The position numbers were made by a program, and so were the translations under genes. Below are positions 52,608 through 62,765 of a DNA stretch of 64,000 bases, one piece after another; positions within the stretch are counted from its first letter, which is position 1, and every line of letters begins with the position of its first letter. The notes beneath the pieces are model-generated. The model was not told the origin of the DNA. It ran no database searches and was given only the letters and a program-made list of their open reading frames with translations. This DNA comes from Kitasatospora cinereorecta. Its GTDB lineage: Bacteria > Actinomycetota > Actinomycetes > Streptomycetales > Streptomycetaceae. Location of the stretch: NCBI RefSeq assembly GCF_024172095.1, contig NZ_JAMZDX010000001.1, forward strand, positions 214,001-278,000, written 5' to 3'.

Positions 52608-52645
52608 AGGGGGCCCGCCGCGAATGTACCGTGGCGGGCCCCCTT
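52608..52645 (-). terminator. Hairpin terminator downstream of the cold-shock gene
   Basis: AGGGGGCCCGCCGCG and CGTGGCGGGCCCCCTT pair with one wobble position around a seven-base loop, about 60 bases past the csp stop. Confidence 0.78.
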
Positions 52646-52705
52646 GGGAACTGCAACTCAGACGGACCCAAATGGGCCGTGAGCGATCAGATCATCAGAG
52701 GAATG

Positions 52706-52909
52706 TCAGATGGGGGTGACGTTCTCCGCCTGCGGGCCCTTCGGGCCCTGGGTGACGTCGAAGCTCACCGACTGGTTCTCCTCCAGCGAGCGGAAACCGC
52801 TCGCGTTGATGGCGGAGTAGTGGACGAAGACGTCGGGGCCGCCGCCCTCCTGGGCGATGAAGCCGAAGCCCTTCTCAGCGTTGAACCACTTGACGGTTCC
52901 CTGAGCCAT
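52706..52909 (-). CDS. Cold-shock protein, CspA family
   Basis: This 67-residue protein has both RNA-binding motifs of the cold-shock fold: [15 protein letters not shown] (RNP1) and [10 protein letters not shown] (RNP2), ending [10 protein letters not shown]. Csp proteins bind single-stranded RNA and DNA and relieve RNA structure. The ATG at 52909 is preceded by AAGGAG. The upstream leader region is long and AT-rich and holds two hairpins with T-runs, which may bear on its control. It is divergent from mqnA. Confidence 0.95.
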   Translation of the reverse strand: MAQGTVKWFNAEKGFGFIAQEGGGPDVFVHYSAINASGFRSLEENQSVSFDVTQGPKGPQAENVTPI

Positions 52910-52982
52910 CTCGTTCTCCTTGCGAGGGACGTTCTGGAGGCCACACCGTGTGACCTCCGGTCCGCTACGCTGATCGCCCCGC

Positions 52983-53006
52983 CTCCGGAGTGGGTCCGGA
53001 GTTTTT
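52983..53006 (+). terminator. Rho-independent terminator (plus strand) in the csp leader
   Basis: CTCCGGA-GTGGG-TCCGGAG is followed by TTTTT. It is a plus-strand terminator, antisense to the csp leader. In the csp mRNA the same bases would fold as a leader hairpin. Confidence 0.55.
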
Positions 53007-53010
53007 CGCA

Positions 53011-53032
53011 CAGTGCTCAATCAGTGCTCAAT
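53011..53032. repeat. Tandem direct repeat in the csp upstream region
   Basis: CAGTGCTCAAT occurs twice with no gap. Confidence 0.8.
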
Positions 53033-53049
53033 TGATGCTGATACTGCTG

Positions 53050-53089
53050 AAAAATTACAAAAAGCCTGCGGTTACATGCTCCGCAGGCT
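53050..53089 (-). terminator. Rho-independent terminator (minus strand) upstream of csp
   Basis: On the minus strand AGCCTGCGG and CCGCAGGCT flank a nine-base loop and are followed by TTTTTGTAATTTTT. This is the best T-tailed terminator in the window, and stands upstream of csp rather than after a gene, so it may end a small RNA or attenuate csp. Confidence 0.7.
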
Positions 53090-53235
53090 CCAAGTACTGC
53101 AAGGGGAATCAAACTGCAACTGAGGGGAACGGTAGCACGCGGTGGCTGCCCCGACCAGGGGTGAACGAAGGCCCGAGACGGTGTGTCGGACACCGGTTGC
53201 AGGCCCGTCGGGGGTGCGGGCATACCCTGCCATGA

Positions 53236-54147
<912 letters not shown>

Positions 54148-54148
54148 C

Positions 54149-54272
54149 CTCGGGTGGGGAACTGCGCTGTGGAGGGCAGGCGGGCCGCTCGGGTACGCAG
54201 GAGATGCCGCTTGCTCTCCCGGGATCGGGTGCGGGACGGTGTCCTCCGATTCGCGCAGTTCCGCGCGCCCCT
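54149..54272. repeat. Dispersed palindromic element, copy 4 (worn)
   Basis: GGGTGGGGAACTGCGCTG on the left and CGCGCAGTTCCGCGCGCCCC on the right are worn arms of the element described at 5468. The loop is longer, about 80 bases. It starts right after the mqnA stop. Confidence 0.6.
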
Positions 54273-54313
54273 GAGGGGTGCTCAAACGGTGCTCGCTCGA
54301 CCGAGGGGATGGC

Positions 54314-55954
54314 ATGGAACCGCTGGGTGGGGACGATCCGCGGCGGATCGGGGAGTACCGGCTGCTGCGTCGGCTGGGCGCCGGCGGGATGGGGCGGGTG
54401 TACCTCGGGCGGACGGCCGGCGGCCGGACGGTGGCGGTCAAGGCGGTGCGCGGGGAACTCGCCGACGATCCGGAGTTCCGGGCCCGGTTCCGTCAGGAGG
54501 TGGCGGCGGCCCGGCGGGTGGGCGGCCGGTGGACCGCGCCGGTGCTGGACGCCGACACCGAGAGCGACCGTCCCTGGGTGGCGACCGGCTACGTGGCCGG
54601 CCCAGCGCTGGGCGCGGCGGTCCGCCGGTTCGGCCCGCTGCCCGAGCCGGCGGTACGGGCGCTCGGGGTGGGCCTCGCCGAGGCCCTGACGCAGGTGCAC
54701 GCGCTGGAGCTGGTCCACCGGGACGTCAAGCCGTCCAATGTGCTGCTGGCCCTGGACGGCCCGCGGCTGATCGACTTCGGGGTGGCCCGGGCGCTGGACG
54801 CGGCGACGGCGCTCACCCGGAGCGGGTATGTGGTCGGCTCGCCCGGGTTCATGTCGCCGGAGCAGGCGGCCGGTGAGGCGGCCGGCCCGGCCGGGGACGT
54901 GTTCTCGCTGGGCGCGCTGCTGGCGTTCGCGGCGACCGGCGTCGCGCCGTTCGGCGAGGGGGTCAGCGCGGCGGTGCTGCTGTACCGGGTGCTGCACGAG
55001 GAGCCCGACCTGGCGGACCTCGACGGCGGGCTGCGCGAGATCGTGGCGGCGTGCCTGGCCAAGCGGCCGGACGACCGGCCCACCCCGGCGCAGCTCCGCG
55101 AGCGGCTGGCGCCCGGGGCCGCGTCGCTGGGCGACGGCAGCTGGCTGCCGCCGCTGCTGGCGGCCGCGGTGGGCCGCAGTGCGGTCGAGCTGCTGGACCT
55201 GGAGGCGGAGGCTGAGCCGGCGGCCGACGCGCCGCCGGGGCCGGTCCGCACCCCGACCCACGTCGAGCGGATCGACCGGGTCGGCCCCGCCGCGCCGCCG
55301 GTCGACGCGGCGGAACGGGCGAAGCGCCGCAGACGGACCCGGCTGTGGCTGCCGTTGGCGGTGGCCGGGGTGCTGGTGGTGGGCGTCCTGGCGGTCGAGG
55401 CCGGGCTGGACCAGCTGCCGTGGCAGCACGGCGCGTCCGGCCGGGAGTCCGCGGGCGGGTCCGGCTCCACGCCCGGCGCGGAGCAGACCGGTGACGGCCA
55501 GAGCAGCGACGGCCAGAGCAGTGATGGGCAGAGCGGCGACGGTCAGAGCAGTGATGCCAGCCCGAGTGCCCGGTCGCAGGACGGCGCCTCCGGCGGGCAG
55601 GAGACGCTGCCCGAGGCGTTCGTCGGGACCTGGAAGGGCACCATCGTCACCAAGATCGCCCCGCTGCCGAGCACCTTCACGGTGGAGTTCGGCACCGGCC
55701 GGGTGGGCGAGGTGGTGGGTCACACCAGCAACGCCTCAGCCTTCTCCAGCACGGTCTGCCGGGGCGCGCTGACCCTGCTCTCCGCCGCGCCGGACCGGAT
55801 CGAGCTGCAGGAGCGGCCGGAGGGGCAGGACAAGGGGTGCACCGGCTCGCCCGAGAAGCAGACCTACACCATCGGCTCCGGCGGGACGATCCACCTGGAG
55901 GTGAGCGAGGCGCCGCTGGGGTCCGACCCCTCCGGTGACCTGGCGAAGCAGTAG
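54314..55954 (+). CDS. Membrane Ser/Thr protein kinase (PASTA-less, Asp/Gly/Ser linker)
   Basis: This 546-residue receptor kinase has an N-terminal Hanks-type domain: glycine loop LGAGGMGRVYLG (residues 21-32), VAVKAV with the ATP lysine K43, HRDVKPSN at about residues 135-142, DFGVARAL at about 154 and SPGFMSPEQ as the activation segment end. A membrane span lies near residues 342-362 (LWLPLAVAGVLVVGVLAV). Outside is a linker with SSDGQSGDGQ-type repeats and a beta-rich domain (PEAFVGTWKGTIVTKIAPLPSTFTVEFG), with two cysteines. PASTA repeats are absent. The ligand is unknown. It sits between mqnA and mqnC but serves no evident menaquinone step. Confidence 0.88.
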   Translation: MEPLGGDDPRRIGEYRLLRRLGAGGMGRVYLGRTAGGRTVAVKAVRGELADDPEFRARFRQEVAAARRVGGRWTAPVLDADTESDRPWVATGYVAGPALGAAVRRFGPLPEPAVRALGVGLAEALTQVHALELVHRDVKPSNVLLALDGPRLIDFGVARALDAATALTRSGYVVGSPGFMSPEQAAGEAAGPAGDVFSLGALLAFAATGVAPFGEGVSAAVLLYRVLHEEPDLADLDGGLREIVAACLAKRPDDRPTPAQLRERLAPGAASLGDGSWLPPLLAAAVGRSAVELLDLEAEAEPAADAPPGPVRTPTHVERIDRVGPAAPPVDAAERAKRRRRTRLWLPLAVAGVLVVGVLAVEAGLDQLPWQHGASGRESAGGSGSTPGAEQTGDGQSSDGQSSDGQSGDGQSSDASPSARSQDGASGGQETLPEAFVGTWKGTIVTKIAPLPSTFTVEFGTGRVGEVVGHTSNASAFSSTVCRGALTLLSAAPDRIELQERPEGQDKGCTGSPEKQTYTIGSGGTIHLEVSEAPLGSDPSGDLAKQ

Positions 55955-56061
55955 GCGACGGGGCGCCGAAGGGGCTGGCGTAGGCTGTTTCGGGTCATGT
56001 CGGGAGAGCCGACCGGACGTTGGACCCGACCCAGACACAGGACAGAAAGAAGGCCCGCCAG

Positions 56062-57270
56062 GTGTCCGAGCAGACTTCCTCCGCCAGTGACCTGCAGGCC
56101 GTCCTCGACCGCGCGGCGGCCGGTGGCCGGATCACCCCGGAGGAGGCGCTGGAGCTCTACCGCTCGGCGCCGCTGCACGCGCTGGGCTCGGCGGCGGACG
56201 CGGTGCGCCGCCGCCGCTACGCCGGGGTCGAGCACATCGCCACGTACATCATCGAGCGGAACATCAACTACACCAACGTCTGCGTGACGGCGTGCAAGTT
56301 CTGCGCCTTCTACGTCCCGCCGAAGAGCGACAAGGGCTGGTCGCGCGACCTGGACGAGATCCTGCGCCGCTGCGCGGAGACGGTCGAGCTGGGCGGCACC
56401 CAGATCATGTTCCAGGGCGGCCACCACCCGGACTACGGCGTGGAGTACTACGAGGAGCACTTCGCCGCGATCAAGGCGGAGTTCCCGCAGCTGGTGATCC
56501 ACTCGCTGGGTGCGTCCGAGGTCGAGCACATGGCCCGGATCTCCGGCGTCTCCGTCGAGGAGGCGATCACCCGGATCCACCGGGCCGGCCTGGACTCCTT
56601 CGCCGGCGCCGGCGCCGAGCTGCTGCCGGAGCGGCCGCGCAAGGCGATCGCCCCGCTGAAGGAGTCCGGCGAGCGCTGGCTGGAGATCATGGAGACCGCC
56701 CACGGCCTGGGCGTCGAGTCCACCTCCACCATGCTGATGGGCACCGGCGAGACCAACGCCGAGCGGATCGAGCACCTGCGGATGATCCGCGACGTGCAGG
56801 ACCGCACCGGCGGCTTCCGCGCCTTCATCCCGTACACCTACCAGCCGCAGAACAACCACCTGAAGGGCCGCACCCAGGCCACCGTCTTCGAGTACCTGCG
56901 GATCATCGCCGTCGCCCGGCTCTTCCTCGACAACGTGGCGCACATCCAGGGCTCCTGGCTGACCACCGGCAAGGAGGCCGGCCAGCTGTCGCTGCACTAC
57001 GGCGCGGACGACCTGGGCTCGGTGATGCTGGAGGAGAACGTGGTCTCGGCGGCGGGCGCCAAGCACCGCTCCAACCTGACCGAGCTGATCCACCTGATCC
57101 GCGCCGCCGGCCGGGTGCCCGCCCAGCGCTCCACCACCTACGAGCACCTGCGGGTGCTCGACGACCCGGCCAACGACCCGGTCGACCCGCGGGTGGCCTC
57201 GCACATCGCGTCCACCGCGATCGAGGGCGGCACCGCGCACCCCGAGCTGAAGATCCTCTCGGCGAGCTGA
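56062..57270 (+). CDS. mqnC: Cyclic dehypoxanthinyl futalosine synthase
   Basis: From GTG 56062 the protein has 402 residues. The radical SAM cysteines are CVTACKFC (C74, C78, C81), followed by AFYVPPKSDKGW. Other signatures are GGTQIMFQGGHHPDYGVEYYEEHF, GAGAELLPERPRKAIAPLK and HIQGSWLTTGKEAGQLSLHYGADDLGSVMLEENV. It closes dehypoxanthine futalosine to its cyclic form with a 5'-deoxyadenosyl radical, in menaquinone synthesis. The upstream TTG at 56020 would add 14 poorly conserved residues, so the GTG is favoured. Two further genes of the pathway, mqnA and menG, are near. Confidence 0.93.
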   Translation: MSEQTSSASDLQAVLDRAAAGGRITPEEALELYRSAPLHALGSAADAVRRRRYAGVEHIATYIIERNINYTNVCVTACKFCAFYVPPKSDKGWSRDLDEILRRCAETVELGGTQIMFQGGHHPDYGVEYYEEHFAAIKAEFPQLVIHSLGASEVEHMARISGVSVEEAITRIHRAGLDSFAGAGAELLPERPRKAIAPLKESGERWLEIMETAHGLGVESTSTMLMGTGETNAERIEHLRMIRDVQDRTGGFRAFIPYTYQPQNNHLKGRTQATVFEYLRIIAVARLFLDNVAHIQGSWLTTGKEAGQLSLHYGADDLGSVMLEENVVSAAGAKHRSNLTELIHLIRAAGRVPAQRSTTYEHLRVLDDPANDPVDPRVASHIASTAIEGGTAHPELKILSAS

Positions 57271-57286
57271 ACCGACGCTCACCCCC

Positions 57287-57904
57287 GTGCTGACGCTGCA
57301 CCGGGCCACCACCGTGGTCCCCGGCCCCACCGCCCCGCCGATCACCGACGGGGCGGTGCTGGTCGACGGCGCGGTGGTCGCCGCGATCGGTTCGTACGCG
57401 CCGGTGCCCGGCGTCCGGGTGCGGGAGTGGTCCGGGCTGCTGGTGCCCGGACTGCGCAACCCGTGGGGCCGGTGGCTGCTGGAGACCGCGTACCACCCCG
57501 ACCCGCGGGAGGAGCTGGGCGCCGAGCCCCTGCTCGTCGAGGTGACCGAGGACCGGCGCGGCCCGAGCGCCCGGCGCGGCCTGCAGCGGATGCTCGCCCA
57601 CGGGACCACCGCGGTGGCCGGGCCGTTCGAGTACCCGGCGGTGCGGACGGCCGTCGCCCGCTCCGGCCTGACCCCGCTGCCCGGTGACGGCCTCGCCCCG
57701 CTGCCCGCCGACACTGCGCGCGGCGGCCTCGACCCGCTGGCCGGCGTACCGTTCGCGGACGCCGTGCACCGGCCGCTCGCCGTCGGTGGACCGGCCGACT
57801 TCGCCGTCTTCGACGCGGCGTCGGTCGAGGAACTGGAACGGCGCGGCGCCGGCTGCTGCCTGGCCACCGTGCTGGGCGGAAGGCTGCTCCACCGCCGCCG
57901 CTGA
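57287..57904 (+). CDS. Amidohydrolase-like (imidazolonepropionase-like) protein without catalytic core
   Basis: This 205-residue protein begins like amidohydrolases such as imidazolonepropionase: LHRATTVVPGPTAPPITDGAVLVDGAVVAAIGSYAPVPG, then VREWSGLLVPGLRNPWGRWLLE. At the position where the family has PGLxDxHxH the sequence reads PGLRNPWGR, so both metal-binding histidines are gone. The middle barrel is shortened, and the C-terminus returns to the normal PLAVGGPADFAVFD. It is thus a shortened, metal-free relative. It starts 17 bases after mqnC and its order is shared with other streptomycetes as far as recalled, so it may assist that pathway rather than be junk. Confidence 0.7.
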   Translation: MLTLHRATTVVPGPTAPPITDGAVLVDGAVVAAIGSYAPVPGVRVREWSGLLVPGLRNPWGRWLLETAYHPDPREELGAEPLLVEVTEDRRGPSARRGLQRMLAHGTTAVAGPFEYPAVRTAVARSGLTPLPGDGLAPLPADTARGGLDPLAGVPFADAVHRPLAVGGPADFAVFDAASVEELERRGAGCCLATVLGGRLLHRRR

Positions 57905-57923
57905 CCGGCCGTGATCCGCTGCC

Positions 57924-57963
57924 GGTGACGGTCCGTGGGCCTGGCCGCGGGTGACGGTCCGTG
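57924..57963. repeat. Two direct 14-mers between genes
   Basis: GGTGACGGTCCGTG occurs at 57924-57937 and again at 57950-57963, 26 bases apart, in the gap after the amidohydrolase-like gene. Confidence 0.75.
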
Positions 57964-58118
57964 AGGAGGGTCCGGGGCGTCGCGGGCCCGGATGGCCGGA
58001 TCCGATGGCGGTCCTGTGATGGTCGTACCGATCACGCCCGCCCGGCCGTGACCTGAGGGCCCGCCAGCGGCTACGATCCCGATTCAGCCACTCAGGTGAT
58101 CGAGCCAGGACAGGAAGC

Positions 58119-58712
58119 ATGCGACCCGCGACCCCCGACCGACCGTACGGGAACCCCGGTTCCCCGACAGGCCGGAGGCTCGGCCGAGGCTGGTACGTCG
58201 GTGCGGTGCTCAGCGCCGTCGTCGCGGTCGGGATGTGCCTGCTCGGCTGGCGCCAGGCCGACCAGGCGGACCGGATCGCCGCCCACCCGGTCCAGGTCCA
58301 GGGCACGGTCACCCAGCTGCCCGGCGGCAGCGGCACCTACAGCCAGGTCGCCTACGAGGCGGACGGCCGGAAGCTGGCCGCCGCCGACCTCTGGCTGCCC
58401 GAGAACGCCAAGGTCGGCGATCCGATCTGCCTGGAGCGGGCCGCGGACGACCCGGCGGCGGTCCGGGTCTGCGGCGAGCACTACCCGCAGCCGGTCGGCA
58501 TCGGGCTCGCGCAGACCAGCGTCCCGGTCGCGCTGCTGTTCTGCCTGCTGTGCCTCTACCGGATCCGCCGGCACCGCCGGGCGCGCCAGGTGGCGGCCGG
58601 CCGCTGGCGCCTGAACACCACCGTCGCGTTCGCCGCCGAGGGCATGCCGGCGATCACCCATGGAAAGCGGTCGCGGCGCCGCCGCAAGGGCGGGCGCAGG
58701 GCGCTGCGCTGA
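58119..58712 (+). CDS. DUF3592-like membrane protein
   Basis: This 197-residue protein has two membrane spans, [21 protein letters not shown] and [22 protein letters not shown], flanking an external region with [27 protein letters not shown] and [24 protein letters not shown]. This matches the DUF3592 type, where the middle beta domain carries a dyad of conserved cysteines. The C-terminal tail is strongly basic ([16 protein letters not shown]), likely cytoplasmic and nucleic-acid or membrane binding. The function is unknown. ATG 58119 follows AGGAAG. menG begins 29 bases after the stop. Confidence 0.75.
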   Translation: MRPATPDRPYGNPGSPTGRRLGRGWYVGAVLSAVVAVGMCLLGWRQADQADRIAAHPVQVQGTVTQLPGGSGTYSQVAYEADGRKLAAADLWLPENAKVGDPICLERAADDPAAVRVCGEHYPQPVGIGLAQTSVPVALLFCLLCLYRIRRHRRARQVAAGRWRLNTTVAFAAEGMPAITHGKRSRRRRKGGRRALR

Positions 58713-58741
58713 CGCATGTCCCCGTGGTGAACAATGGGGGC

Positions 58742-59437
58742 GTGACCCGAGCCCATCTGGACAAGCAGCCGCAGGACGTCGCCGCGATGTTCGACGACGT
58801 CGCGGCCAAGTACGACCGCACCAACGACGTGCTCTCCCTCGGCCAGGCCCGGCTGTGGCGGCGCGCGGTGGCCGATGCGGTCGGCGCCACCGCCGGCCAG
58901 CGCGTCCTGGACCTCGGGGCCGGTACCGGCACGTCCTCGCTCCCCTTCCTCGAGGCGGGCGCGGACGTCGTCCCGTGCGACTTCTCGGTCGGCATGCTCG
59001 CCGAGGGCAAGCGCCGCCACCCCGAGCTGCCGCTGACCGCCGGCGACGCGACGAAGCTGCCGTTCGCCGACGACAGCTTCGACGCGGTGACCATCTCCTT
59101 CGCCCTGCGCAACGTCCAGGACACCGCCGCCGCGCTGAGCGAGATGCACCGGGTCACCAAGCCCGGCGGCAAGCTGGTCGTCTGCGAGTTCTCCACCCCG
59201 ACCTGGACGCCGTTCCGCACCGTGTACACCGAGTACCTGATGCGCGCCCTGCCGCCGGTCGCCACCGCGGTCTCCAGCAACCCGGACGCCTACGTCTACC
59301 TGGCCGAGTCCATCCGCTCCTGGCCCGACCAGCCGGCGCTCGCCACCCTGCTGCAGGAGGCCGGCTGGACCAGGGTCGCCTGGCGCAACCTCACCGGCGG
59401 CGTGGTCGCCCTGCACCGCGGCTTCAAGGCCGCCTGA
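58742..59437 (+). CDS. menG: Demethylmenaquinone methyltransferase
   Basis: This 231-residue class I methyltransferase of the UbiE/MenG family adds the C-methyl group to demethylmenaquinone using S-adenosylmethionine, the last step of menaquinone synthesis. The SAM loop is [19 protein letters not shown] near residue 57. Family signatures include [55 protein letters not shown] and [19 protein letters not shown]. The GTG at 58742 follows GGGGGC only weakly, but the next residues fit the family start. It lies with mqnA and mqnC in the same stretch. Confidence 0.93.
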   Translation: MTRAHLDKQPQDVAAMFDDVAAKYDRTNDVLSLGQARLWRRAVADAVGATAGQRVLDLGAGTGTSSLPFLEAGADVVPCDFSVGMLAEGKRRHPELPLTAGDATKLPFADDSFDAVTISFALRNVQDTAAALSEMHRVTKPGGKLVVCEFSTPTWTPFRTVYTEYLMRALPPVATAVSSNPDAYVYLAESIRSWPDQPALATLLQEAGWTRVAWRNLTGGVVALHRGFKAA

Positions 59438-59461
59438 CCACCCGCCGGGGGCGCTGTCCGC

Positions 59462-59935
59462 TCAGCCGCTGAGCGACAACCGGAGGATCAGACGGTCGGC
59501 GCCGGACCCGAAGTAGTCGGGCCGGTGGTCGATCGGGCTGAACCCCAGCGAGTGGTAGAGGTTGAGCGCGATCCCGTTGGTCGGCTCGACGCTGAGCCGG
59601 ACCTCGGCGACCCGGTCGGCCGACAGCCGTTCCAGGCTCTCCACCATCAGCCGGCGACCGTGCCCCAGCCCCCGGGCGTGCGCCAGCACGCCGAGGCCCA
59701 GCACCCAGCTCTGCTTGCCGTCCGGGGTGGTGGCCAGCAGCGAGTAGCCGGTCATCTCGGCGTCGCAGTCCAGCACCAGGAAGCGCTCCCCGTGCACCTC
59801 GTACAGCTGGCGCAGCACGAAGAACGGGTAGGCGTCGTGCGGGAAGATCTGGTTGTCGATCCGGCTGAGCTGGTCGAGGTCGGACTCCTCGGCGACGCGA
59901 ATCACGTCACTGGTCCGAGTGATGTACTGGTCCAC
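59462..59935 (-). CDS. GNAT family N-acetyltransferase, RimI-like
   Basis: This 157-residue protein carries VIRVAEESDLDQLSRIDNQIFPHDAYPFFVLRQLYEVHG, then the CoA motif LGLGVLAHARGLGHGRRLMVESLERL, and the usual end EPTNGIALNLYHSLGFSPIDHRPDYFG. The acceptor is unknown; RimI-type enzymes acetylate protein N-termini. GTG 59935 is preceded by GGAGG with spacing of 8. It converges with menG and is divergent from the SCO2525-type gene. Confidence 0.85.
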   Translation of the reverse strand: MDQYITRTSDVIRVAEESDLDQLSRIDNQIFPHDAYPFFVLRQLYEVHGERFLVLDCDAEMTGYSLLATTPDGKQSWVLGLGVLAHARGLGHGRRLMVESLERLSADRVAEVRLSVEPTNGIALNLYHSLGFSPIDHRPDYFGSGADRLILRLSLSG

Positions 59936-60108
59936 GCCTGTACCTCCGGCGGCTCGGCGCCGGCAGGGCGGAGCCTCCCGGCAGCAACGGGTCGGACGTA
60001 TCCAGTCTTCCCGACGCGACGTCAATTCGAAGCCTCATGCACTCACTTGAGCCGTCGGGCTGCGCTACCCTGGGTGGGTTGACAACAGGTCGTCTTGGGG
60101 ATCCCGGC

Positions 60109-60888
60109 ATGCCCTTCTCGCCCGCGCGGACGAACAGCGAGGCCCCCTGGGACCTCTTCGACTCCGTCGCCTACCACAACCACAACTACTCCTCGCTGCG
60201 CTCCGACGACCGGCAGATCCTGGCGGCCGTACGGGACCACTTCCTGGCCGCGCTCGCCTCCACCGATCCGGCCTCGCTGCGCGGGATCGACGTCGGTGCG
60301 GGCACCAACCTCTACCCGTCGCTCGCCATGCTGCCGTGGTGCCGGGAGATCACCCTGTTCGAGCGGTCCGAGCGCAACGTCGCCTGGCTGCGCAACGAGG
60401 TGGTCCGGTACGGGGACAACTGGGACGAGTTCTGGGCCGTCCTGTGCGAGCGCGAGGAGACCTACCCGGAGGTCGCCGACCCGCGGGCCCGGCTCGCCGG
60501 CGTCGCCGACGTCCGGCAGGGCGACCTGTTCGACGGGCTGCCCGGGACGGGCTACGACCTCGGCACCATGTTCTTCGTCGCGGAGTCGCTGACCACCGCG
60601 CACGAGGAGTTCGAGACCGCGGTCGACGTGTTCGGCCGCGCGCTGGGCCCGGGGGCGCCCTTCGCGGTGGCCTTCATGGAGAACTCGCTCGGCTACGAGG
60701 TCGGCGAGCTGAGCTTCCCGGCCTGCCGGATCGACTCGACGGACGTGGTGGCGAGCCTCGCCGGCTACGCCGCCCCGGGGCTGCGGGTCGAGCGCATCGA
60801 GGTCCCCGGCGAGCCCCTGCTGCGCGAGGGCTACACCGGGATGCTGCTGGCCCTGGGCCGGCGCGGGGGAGAACGCACGACCGACTGA
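60109..60888 (+). CDS. SCO2525 family SAM-dependent methyltransferase
   Basis: This 259-residue protein has a class I methyltransferase fold resembling the NNMT/PNMT/TEMT group: WDLFDSVAYHNHNYSSLRSDDRQIL, the SAM loop IDVGAGTNLYPSLAMLPWCREITLFERSERNVAWL at about residue 61, and FFVAESLTTAHEEFETAVDVFGRALGPGAPFAVAFMEN. NNMT-type enzymes methylate small amines. The streptomycete version is named after SCO2525 and always lies next to SCO2524-type and variant P-loop genes, as here. ATG 60109 is used; its ribosome site is weak. The substrate is unknown. It is the first gene of a four-gene set. Confidence 0.82.
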   Translation: MPFSPARTNSEAPWDLFDSVAYHNHNYSSLRSDDRQILAAVRDHFLAALASTDPASLRGIDVGAGTNLYPSLAMLPWCREITLFERSERNVAWLRNEVVRYGDNWDEFWAVLCEREETYPEVADPRARLAGVADVRQGDLFDGLPGTGYDLGTMFFVAESLTTAHEEFETAVDVFGRALGPGAPFAVAFMENSLGYEVGELSFPACRIDSTDVVASLAGYAAPGLRVERIEVPGEPLLREGYTGMLLALGRRGGERTTD

Positions 60889-60926
60889 GCACCACCTGGG
60901 GAACCACCTACGGATCGGGGTGAGGA

Positions 60927-62762
60927 GTGCGGATCCAACCACGCCAGCAGCTGCTCGAGATCTGGCAGGCCATCGGCCGGCAGAGCTTCAGCGACAAGGC
61001 CTGGGAGTTCGGCGCCGGGGGTGATGCGAGCAGCGTCAGCGATGCCGAGCAGCTCCTCTGCGTCCTCTACCCGGCCACCGAGCTGCCCTCGCTCCGCCTC
61101 GACGTGCCCGACGAGACCGCCGAGGACGTGCTGGCCGCCCTGCGCGGGCTCGGCGACAGCGTGCAGATCCCGCGCAAGATGGTCGAGGCCATCGCCGAGT
61201 TCATGGGCCGGCACACCGAGGACGGCGCCCCGAGCTTCGCGGCCGGCCACTACATCGAGGCCCTGGACACCGCCGAGCGGCCCACCCCCGAGCAGTACCG
61301 GCTCGGCGTGGTGGACTCCTACTCCCTCTCGATCACCCTGGCGCTGGCCACCCTGGGCTTCCTCAAGGTCTTCCGCCGCACCCTGCGCCGGGCCGACCTG
61401 CGGGAGATGGCCGACAAGCTGGAGGAGGCCACCAGCCTGCGGCTGTCCGCCGCGATGGCGGCCCTGCTGCGCAGCTTCACGGTCTCCGTCTTCGAACCCG
61501 ACTCCGAGCGCGGCCGCACCCTCTGCTCCATGGTCAACCAGACCGGCGCGCCCAACCGCACCGTGGTGCAGCAGCTCCAGCGCAGGCTCCAGCCGCTGCG
61601 CGCCACCGTCCGCGACTACTTCACCCTCGGCCTGACCACCACCGGCGACCTGGACAACGAGAACCTGCTCTTCGAGTGCGGCTGGTCCTGGGGCATCGTG
61701 AAGGGCAACCCGCCGGTCGACACCAGCGAGGACGTCGGCTTCCAGCCCGAGGGCGTGGCCGAGGCCGCCCCGTACCTGTACTTCACCGTGGTCGCCCTGG
61801 ACGGCATCGCCGACCTGTTCTCCGACCGGACGCTCACCCTCGGCCTGCTCAACGAGGGCCAGCAGCGGATGGCCCAGGCGCTGCAGCTGCGCTGGGAGCT
61901 GACCCAGCAGTACTGGTCCGCGCTGGCCCGCTTCGACGACGAGGCCTGGCCGCTGGAGGACATCCCCTGGCGCACCACCGACCAGCGCGAGTCCGCGTAC
62001 TTCTCGCTGCTGGTCGCCTCCATCCTGGTGCAGGACCTGGTCCGCCGACGGGCCACCGACGACGACCTCACCCGCACCGTCGCGATCATGGAGGAGCTGG
62101 CCGTCCGCTCCCGCACCACCCGTCGCATGGGCCGCGACGACGGCGCGCTGCGGCTGCACGACCCCGGCGTGGTGCTCACCCTGTACGGCTCCGAGGAACT
62201 CGGCCCGCTGCTGCGCTGGGCGGTCTCCGACTTCTCTGCCCAGCTGCTCAAGCGCAGCCTGCAACTCGGCGGCCTGTCCCGGAACATCGGTGCCCACGAC
62301 CGGCTGATCCGCCTCGCCGAACGGGTCATGGACCACCTCTGGCAGCGCCGGATCGGCGACGGCCCCGGCACCCTGCTCTGGGACGACCTGAGCGCCGCCT
62401 ACCCCGAGACCGTGCCCCGCCCGCCCCGGCTCGCCTGGAACATGACCGAGCGGGTCACCGAGTGCCTGGTGGTGGCGGCCGGCGTGATCGGGCAGACCCC
62501 GATCCGCAGCCCCCGGCTGATCGAGGTCGCCACCGACCTGCTCAGCGAGGCGGACCACCTGCTCGACAAGGAGATGATGCAGCTCAGCGCGGGCGGCTTC
62601 CGCTCCGTCCAGGACACCCTGCACGAGGCGGAGGTCCAGCTCCAGCGCGCCCGCCGGATCGTCCGCGACCGGCCCGGCACCGCCTGCGCCCTCGCCCTGG
62701 ACGTGCTGGCCAAGCTGGACGGCCTGGCCGCCGCCCGCCGGGCCGCCGGCGGGAGGGGCTGA
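60927..62762 (+). CDS. SCO2524 family protein, function unknown
   Basis: This 611-residue protein has no catalytic motif that can be recognised. It starts RIQPRQQLLEIWQAIGRQSFSDKAWEFG and is mostly helical, with segments such as LSISITLALATLGFL (about residues 130-150) that look like a buried helix rather than a clear membrane span. A conserved-looking stretch is VLTLYGSEELGPLLRWAVSDFSAQLLKRSLQLGG. It fits the SCO2524 family by order and length. GTG 60927 is preceded by GGGGTGAGGAG. It ends four bases before the P-loop gene and is likely translated with it. The role is unknown. Confidence 0.75.
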   Translation: MRIQPRQQLLEIWQAIGRQSFSDKAWEFGAGGDASSVSDAEQLLCVLYPATELPSLRLDVPDETAEDVLAALRGLGDSVQIPRKMVEAIAEFMGRHTEDGAPSFAAGHYIEALDTAERPTPEQYRLGVVDSYSLSITLALATLGFLKVFRRTLRRADLREMADKLEEATSLRLSAAMAALLRSFTVSVFEPDSERGRTLCSMVNQTGAPNRTVVQQLQRRLQPLRATVRDYFTLGLTTTGDLDNENLLFECGWSWGIVKGNPPVDTSEDVGFQPEGVAEAAPYLYFTVVALDGIADLFSDRTLTLGLLNEGQQRMAQALQLRWELTQQYWSALARFDDEAWPLEDIPWRTTDQRESAYFSLLVASILVQDLVRRRATDDDLTRTVAIMEELAVRSRTTRRMGRDDGALRLHDPGVVLTLYGSEELGPLLRWAVSDFSAQLLKRSLQLGGLSRNIGAHDRLIRLAERVMDHLWQRRIGDGPGTLLWDDLSAAYPETVPRPPRLAWNMTERVTECLVVAAGVIGQTPIRSPRLIEVATDLLSEADHLLDKEMMQLSAGGFRSVQDTLHEAEVQLQRARRIVRDRPGTACALALDVLAKLDGLAAARRAAGGRG

Positions 62763-62765
62763 ACC